Of a stretch of DNA of 64,000 nt, positions 59,949-64,000 are shown piece by piece. Both the position numbers and the translations under genes were made by a program. Under the pieces are notes generated by a model. That model was given only the letters and a program-made list of their open reading frames with translations. It made no database searches and was not told the DNA's origin. Origin of the DNA: Arthrobacter pigmenti (GTDB lineage Bacteria; Actinomycetota; Actinomycetes; Actinomycetales; Micrococcaceae); the NCBI RefSeq assembly GCF_011927905.1, contig NZ_JAATJL010000001.1, forward strand, positions 1,488,001 to 1,552,000, written 5' to 3'. The number at the start of each line of letters is the position of its first letter. Position 1 is the first letter of the stretch.

Positions 59949-60758
59949 GTGGCGATTGAGTGGCTGAGAACAGCGGCGGATCCGCGGGTGGGTGATTACA
60001 CCCGCCTCACCGACACCCAGCTTCGGCGGAGGCTTGAGCCGGCGCAGGGTTTGTACATTGCCGAAAGCACCAAGGTCCTCCGCCGGGCGGTCGACGCCGG
60101 ACACACCCCGCGGTCCTTCTTCCTCACCGACAAGTGGCTACCGGACCTTGAGGACATCTTCGCCCGCTTCCCGGATGTCCCCGCCTACATCGGAACGGAA
60201 GCCGTCCTTGAACAGATAACAGGGTTCCACCTGCACAGGGGTGCGCTGGCTGCAATGAACCGACCCGCGCCGGTCCAACTGGAGGAGGTACTGCGCAGCG
60301 CCCGCCGCGTTGCTGTCCTTGAGGACATGGTTGATCACACGAACCTTGGCGCAGTTTTCCGCTCAGCAGCGGCGCTCGGCGTTGACGCCGTCCTGGTGAC
60401 GCCGCGCTGCGCGGACCCGCTGTACCGGCGGTCGATCAGGGTGAGCATGGGCACTGTGTTCCAAGTGCCGTGGGTCCGGCTGGAGTCCTGGCCCGAAGCT
60501 ATCGGGGTACTTCAGGCGCACGGATTTCTCGTTGCGGCACTGGCGCTGGAGCCCGGAGGTGTTGACCTGCAGGAATTGTCCGGGCGGAATCCCGACCACC
60601 TTGCGCTGATCCTGGGCACGGAGGGCGACGGCCTGTTGCCGGCCACCCTGGAGCGTGCCGACCTCACCGTCCGGATTCCGATGAGTCCCGTAGTGGATTC
60701 GCTCAACGTCGCGGCCGCCGGTGCAGTTGCCTTCTGGGAGTGCCGACTACGCCGCTGA
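59949..60758 (+). CDS. TrmH/SpoU family RNA 2'-O-methyltransferase
   Basis: This 269-aa SpoU (SPOUT) methyltransferase has a substrate-binding N-terminus and the three SpoU motifs: NLGAVFRSAAALG, ILGTEGDGL and IPMSPVVDSLNVAAAGAVA, which form the trefoil knot for SAM. It should 2'-O-methylate a ribose in tRNA or rRNA. The GTG start at 59949 is one base after the TauE stop, with GGTGGG upstream. Confidence 0.93.
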   Translation: MAIEWLRTAADPRVGDYTRLTDTQLRRRLEPAQGLYIAESTKVLRRAVDAGHTPRSFFLTDKWLPDLEDIFARFPDVPAYIGTEAVLEQITGFHLHRGALAAMNRPAPVQLEEVLRSARRVAVLEDMVDHTNLGAVFRSAAALGVDAVLVTPRCADPLYRRSIRVSMGTVFQVPWVRLESWPEAIGVLQAHGFLVAALALEPGGVDLQELSGRNPDHLALILGTEGDGLLPATLERADLTVRIPMSPVVDSLNVAAAGAVAFWECRLRR

Positions 60759-60891
60759 AAGCCAGCGGACCGGGACGTCAGTTTTAGCGCATTCGGTATC
60801 GTTGCGATAGAGTTGGTTGCTGGCCTGCGGGCCGAAAACTTTCAAGCTCCCGGTGCCTGGCAAAATCCAGGCAACTACAGAAGGTAATACT

Positions 60892-61146
60892 GTGAAGTCT
60901 GATATCCACCCCAAGTACTCGGCAGTCGTTTTCCGCGACCTCGCCTCTGAGAAGTCGTTCCTCACCCGGTCCACCGTCACGTCGAATAAGACTGTGGAGT
61001 GGGAAGACGGCAACACCTACCCGCTGGTAGAGGTGGAAATCTCTTCGGAGTCGCACCCGTTCTACACCGGCAAGCAGCGCATCATGGACTCCGCTGGCCG
61101 CGTTGAGCGCTTCAACCAGCGCTTCAAGGGCTTCGGCAAGAAGTAG
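60892..61146 (+). CDS. rpmE2: 50S ribosomal protein L31 type B
   Basis: This 84-aa large-subunit ribosomal protein is the zinc-free type B, lacking the CxxC pair and with the typical [15 protein letters not shown] start and SHPFYTGKQ. Organisms with both types usually express type B under zinc limitation, controlled by Zur. I saw no Zur box upstream; the 133-bp leader has nothing else I recognise. The GTG at 60892 has AGAAGG upstream; the open frame extends to 60817 but not in family-like sequence. A strong terminator follows. Confidence 0.95.
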   Translation: MKSDIHPKYSAVVFRDLASEKSFLTRSTVTSNKTVEWEDGNTYPLVEVEISSESHPFYTGKQRIMDSAGRVERFNQRFKGFGKK

Positions 61147-61166
61147 TCCAGGCCGCAGTTCTTTTG

Positions 61167-61200
61167 CTGAACCCGAACCGGAATGCCGGTTCGGGTTCAG
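61167..61200 (+). terminator. Stem-loop terminator after the L31 gene
   Basis: A perfect 15-bp stem (61167-61181 with 61186-61200) with a 4-nt loop (AATG) starts 20 bp after the L31 stop. There is no long T tract after it. Confidence 0.85.
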
Positions 61201-61262
61201 TGGTTTAAGGCAACAGAGTGATCGAGCGGGTTCAAGCAGCGCAGCGGATACGGAGGTAGCGC

Positions 61263-62336
61263 ATGGAGCAGGAGGCAGCAGCACAGCGTCATGGCGAGTA
61301 CAAGGTGCCGGGAGGAAAGTTGGTGGTGGCCGACGTCGACGTCGTTGATGGCAGGTTCACCAACGTTTCGGTGAACGGTGATTTCTTCCTTGAACCCGAT
61401 GAGGCCCTCGACGATATCAATGCCGCCATCCAGGGTCTGCCTGCCGAGGCGTCGCACAGCGAACTAACCGGGTCTATCCGGAACCGGCTGCGCCCGGATG
61501 CTCAGATGCTCGGATTTTCGCCGGAATCAGTGGCGACCGCCGTCCGGCGCGCGTTAGGCAAGGCATCCGCCTGGACGGACCACCGCTGGGAGATCATTGG
61601 CCCAACTCCCTTGTCCACCGCCATGCACGTGGCGATGGACGAAGTCCTCACCCGCGAGGTGGGTGAGGGACGCCGCAGTCCCACCCTGCGCTTCTGGGAG
61701 TGGGAGAGCCCGTCGGTCGTCATCGGCAGTTTCCAGTCCGTGCGCAACGAGGTCGACGACGACGGCGTCCTCCGCCACGGCGTGAGCGTGGTCCGTCGCA
61801 TCAGCGGCGGGGGAGCGATGTTCATGGAACACGGCAACGCCATCACCTACTCGCTGTACGTTCCGCAGTCCCTGGTAGACGGGCTGAGCTTTGCGGATTC
61901 GTATCCTTTCCTCGACGAGTGGGTGATGGAAGGATTGAAGAAGCTCGGCATCACGGCTTGGTATCAGCCGCTGAACGACATTGCGACGGACCTCGGCAAG
62001 ATCGGTGGTGCGGCACAGAAGCGGCTGAGTAATGGCGGCCTGCTTCACCACGTCACCATGTCCTACGACATCGACGCGGACAAGATGCTGCAGGTGCTGC
62101 GGATCGGCCGCGAAAAACTTTCCGACAAGGGCATCAAAAGCGCGAAGAAGCGGGTGGATCCGTTGCGCCGCCAGACAGGCCTCTCCCGCGAGGAGATCAT
62201 CCGGGTCCTCAGCGATACGTTCCGGGAACGCTACGGCGCGGTGGATGGAACGTTCAGTTCCGAGGAATTATCCGCCGCTGAAGCGCTGGTAGGCAGCAAG
62301 TTCGGAACGCCCGAGTGGCTCTACCGGGTCCCCTGA
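61263..62336 (+). CDS. lplA: Lipoate-protein ligase A with the accessory domain at the N-terminus
   Basis: It ligates lipoate to the E2 subunits of 2-oxoacid dehydrogenases and to GcvH. Residues about 100-357 are the LplA catalytic domain, with RFWEWESPSVVIG, the RRISGGGAMFMEHGN lipoate-binding loop and a Lys in KIGGAAQKR. Residues 1 to about 90 resemble the small accessory domain normally at the C-terminus of LplA (or encoded as LplB in archaea). Here it precedes the catalytic domain. The ATG at 61263 is preceded by GGAGGTAG. It converges with pepN. Confidence 0.88.
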   Translation: MEQEAAAQRHGEYKVPGGKLVVADVDVVDGRFTNVSVNGDFFLEPDEALDDINAAIQGLPAEASHSELTGSIRNRLRPDAQMLGFSPESVATAVRRALGKASAWTDHRWEIIGPTPLSTAMHVAMDEVLTREVGEGRRSPTLRFWEWESPSVVIGSFQSVRNEVDDDGVLRHGVSVVRRISGGGAMFMEHGNAITYSLYVPQSLVDGLSFADSYPFLDEWVMEGLKKLGITAWYQPLNDIATDLGKIGGAAQKRLSNGGLLHHVTMSYDIDADKMLQVLRIGREKLSDKGIKSAKKRVDPLRRQTGLSREEIIRVLSDTFRERYGAVDGTFSSEELSAAEALVGSKFGTPEWLYRVP

Positions 62337-62347
62337 CAACCTGTCAC

Positions 62348-64000
62348 TTATCCCACCTCGGCCGGTTTCATGGCGGCGGCTTGCGCGCGCAGCGCGCGCA
62401 ACAGGTGGTCCCGCTCCTCGATCACGATGCGTCGCAGGGAGAGCGGGGCGTCGGCGTGTTCGCTGAGCCATGAATCGGTCATCGCAATCACGGAGTTGTT
62501 CTCAGGAACAGCGCCCTGCTCCAGATCCTGTTCGCCCGGGTAAAGACCTCGTACGATGCGCGCGGACATCTCGATCGGAAAACTGGTCCACACCCGCTGG
62601 ATCTCATCGAAGTAGGGACGTAGATACGGTTCGTGCAGTTCCGCCGGTCCTTCGCGGAAACCGGAGATGGTGGCGCTGAGGAGTTCGTTTGACAGGCGGT
62701 CGCCGAAGATCACTTCCTTCCAGGCCTTGGCCTTGACTGTCTCATCGGGGACGGCTGTGCAGGCGGTAGTGAATCCGGTTCGTCCCGAGGCTGTGTGGTC
62801 GCGTTGCAGGGCGGCTTCCAGCTCGTCGATGGTTGCCAGGTTCTGTGCAGCCAGTCCCTGCCACAGCTGCCAGCCCAGCTCGTCGTCGATGACCAGGCCA
62901 TTGAGGACGCGCGTCCCGTCAAGCAGTCCGCGCAGCAATCCCGAATGCGTACGGGTTTTCCGCGACGTTGACGCCAGCGCACGGGCCCACACGAGCTGAT
63001 GATCTGTTCCCGGCTCGGCTTCCTCCAGCCCGCGAACCAGACAATCAGCAAGCCGCTCGCGCAGCTCACTACGGTCATGCGCCGGCGCATACTGCTCGAC
63101 GGCGTGGCGAGCGTTCTGCAGCAGCTGGGTGAGGACGCCCACGCCCTGTTCCCTTGGAGCAACGCGCTCGACGGCACCGAGATAGTCTTCGGCGTTCAGT
63201 AGCGCATCGCGGGTTGAGGACCACAGCGCAGCAAGGCAGATGGCGCGTGCGAGTGGCTCCTCGAGCCTGTCGGCAGATGAAAGCAGGGTGGCAACAGAGC
63301 GCTCGTCGAAGACCAGCTTGGCGTAGGTGAGGTCGTCGTCGTTGATGAGCAGAAGATCCGGTTGGACGTGTCCGGTGAGGGCCGGAACCTTGGTGCGGTC
63401 GCCGTCGACGACCAGCTCGTGGGAAGCCGTGCGCAACAACCTGCCGTTCTCGTCGAAAGAGTACAGCCCGAGCCGGATGCTGTGCGGCCGGGGAGCCTGG
63501 TGACCGGTGACCGGATCGACCGCCTGCTGGAGGATCGAGACTGAGGTGTAGGCGCCGTCGTCGTCGGTCGTGACCTCTGCAGTCAGCTGCGGCACACCGG
63601 AGGTCTGCAGCCAGCGCTGCGCCCAGTCGGACATGTCCCTTCCCGAGGCGGCGGTCAGCGCCCCGAGGAGGTCGTCGAGCGTGGTGTTCGAGAACGCGTG
63701 GTCGCGGAAGTAGGACCGCGCTGCGGTGGTAAAGGCGTCGAAACCGGCGTAGGCGACCAGTTGCTTCAGGACGGACGCGCCCTTTGCGTAGGTAATGCCG
63801 TCGAAGTTGAGTTTGGCTGCTTCGAGATCCGGGATATCCGCGACGATGGGGTGCGTGGAGGGCAGTTGGTCCTGTAGGTAGGCCCAGGCCTTCCGCCTGT
63901 TGGCGAACGTGATCCAGGACGTTTCCGAACCCATCGCTTCGGCTACGGCAAGGGCGCCCGAGAAGTCGGCGAAGGACTCCTTGAGCCAGAGATCGTTCCA
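62348..64000 (-). CDS. pepN: Aminopeptidase N, C-terminal part (truncated by window edge)
   Basis: It is a cytoplasmic M1 zinc metallopeptidase that removes N-terminal residues. The window holds 550 codons of its C-terminal part, starting within NDLWLKESFADF, the conserved segment just after the HExxH zinc site, which lies beyond the right edge. The distal ERAP1-C-like helical domain makes up the C-terminal 350 or so residues. The frame is intact up to 64000. It is convergent with lplA. Confidence 0.93.
   Translation of the reverse strand, partial: WNDLWLKESFADFSGALAVAEAMGSETSWITFANRRKAWAYLQDQLPSTHPIVADIPDLEAAKLNFDGITYAKGASVLKQLVAYAGFDAFTTAARSYFRDHAFSNTTLDDLLGALTAASGRDMSDWAQRWLQTSGVPQLTAEVTTDDDGAYTSVSILQQAVDPVTGHQAPRPHSIRLGLYSFDENGRLLRTASHELVVDGDRTKVPALTGHVQPDLLLINDDDLTYAKLVFDERSVATLLSSADRLEEPLARAICLAALWSSTRDALLNAEDYLGAVERVAPREQGVGVLTQLLQNARHAVEQYAPAHDRSELRERLADCLVRGLEEAEPGTDHQLVWARALASTSRKTRTHSGLLRGLLDGTRVLNGLVIDDELGWQLWQGLAAQNLATIDELEAALQRDHTASGRTGFTTACTAVPDETVKAKAWKEVIFGDRLSNELLSATISGFREGPAELHEPYLRPYFDEIQRVWTSFPIEMSARIVRGLYPGEQDLEQGAVPENNSVIAMTDSWLSEHADAPLSLRRIVIEERDHLLRALRAQAAAMKPAEVG

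Overview
The window is a 64 kb stretch of chromosome from a high-GC Gram-positive bacterium, almost certainly an actinobacterium of the Micrococcaceae (Arthrobacter-like). The evidence is the GC-rich sequence with many GTG starts and the presence of RbpA, WhiA, OpcA, a dephospho-CoA kinase fused to a GrpB domain, a DUF3516 helicase, a SURF1 protein and DUF3099. Several gene blocks also follow the order known from Mycobacterium and other actinobacteria (uvrC-rapZ-yvcK-whiA; gap-pgk-tpiA-secG; tkt-tal-zwf-opcA-pgl near ctaB and ctaA; sufR-B-D-C). The genus is an inference. No rRNA, tRNA, CRISPR array, insertion sequence, prophage or plasmid feature was seen. This is dense core genome with few accessory genes.

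Layout. 0-7.5 kb: a truncated rRNA-type methyltransferase on the minus strand, coaE, uvrB, a membrane protein with hydrolase-like motifs, and a TerC-family protein behind a yybP-ykoY (Mn2+) riboswitch. 7.6-14 kb: a minus-strand group (DUF3516 helicase, GNAT acetyltransferase, alpha/beta hydrolase), a 53-bp tandem repeat, a tam-like methyltransferase, an MBL hydrolase and a short GntR regulator. 14-23.5 kb: uvrA behind a LexA-type SOS box, a HAD phosphatase, a PlsC acyltransferase, uvrC, and rapZ-yvcK-whiA. 23.6-28.4 kb: sodA, then gap-pgk-tpiA-secG and rbpA. 28.4-36.7 kb: a minus-strand pentose-phosphate operon, tkt-tal-pgi-zwf-opcA-pgl. 37-41.6 kb: heme O synthase ctaB, a DHDPS-family aldolase, and an ABC exporter operon ending in heme A synthase ctaA. 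41.8-47 kb: the suf iron-sulfur operon (sufR-sufB-sufD-Rieske-sufC-sufT), without sufS or sufU. 47-52.3 kb: a macro-domain protein, an acyl-CoA ligase plus thiolase pair, and the biotin ECF transporter bioY-bioM-bioN. 52.4-64 kb: an ABC-F protein, SURF1, two small proteins, fabG and a divergent SDR, serB, a lone ABC ATPase, a TauE/SafE exporter, a SpoU methyltransferase, ribosomal protein L31 type B, a lipoate ligase with an unusual domain order, and the C-terminal part of aminopeptidase N running off the right edge.

How the genes work together. All three UvrABC subunits lie within 18 kb, with uvrA under apparent SOS control. Lower glycolysis (gap, pgk, tpiA) sits next to the oxidative and non-oxidative pentose-phosphate genes. 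ctaB, ctaA and SURF1 serve heme A and cytochrome oxidase maturation. The suf genes supply Fe-S clusters, and bioYMN and the lipoate ligase handle cofactor uptake and attachment.

I found no clearly new defence or biosynthetic system. The best leads are: the bioY/acyl-CoA ligase/thiolase neighbourhood, whose thiolase lacks the C-terminal catalytic cysteine; a membrane protein whose hydrolase motifs are split by many membrane helices; an SDR with a displaced catalytic tyrosine; the permuted lipoate ligase; and several inverted or tandem repeats in regulatory positions.
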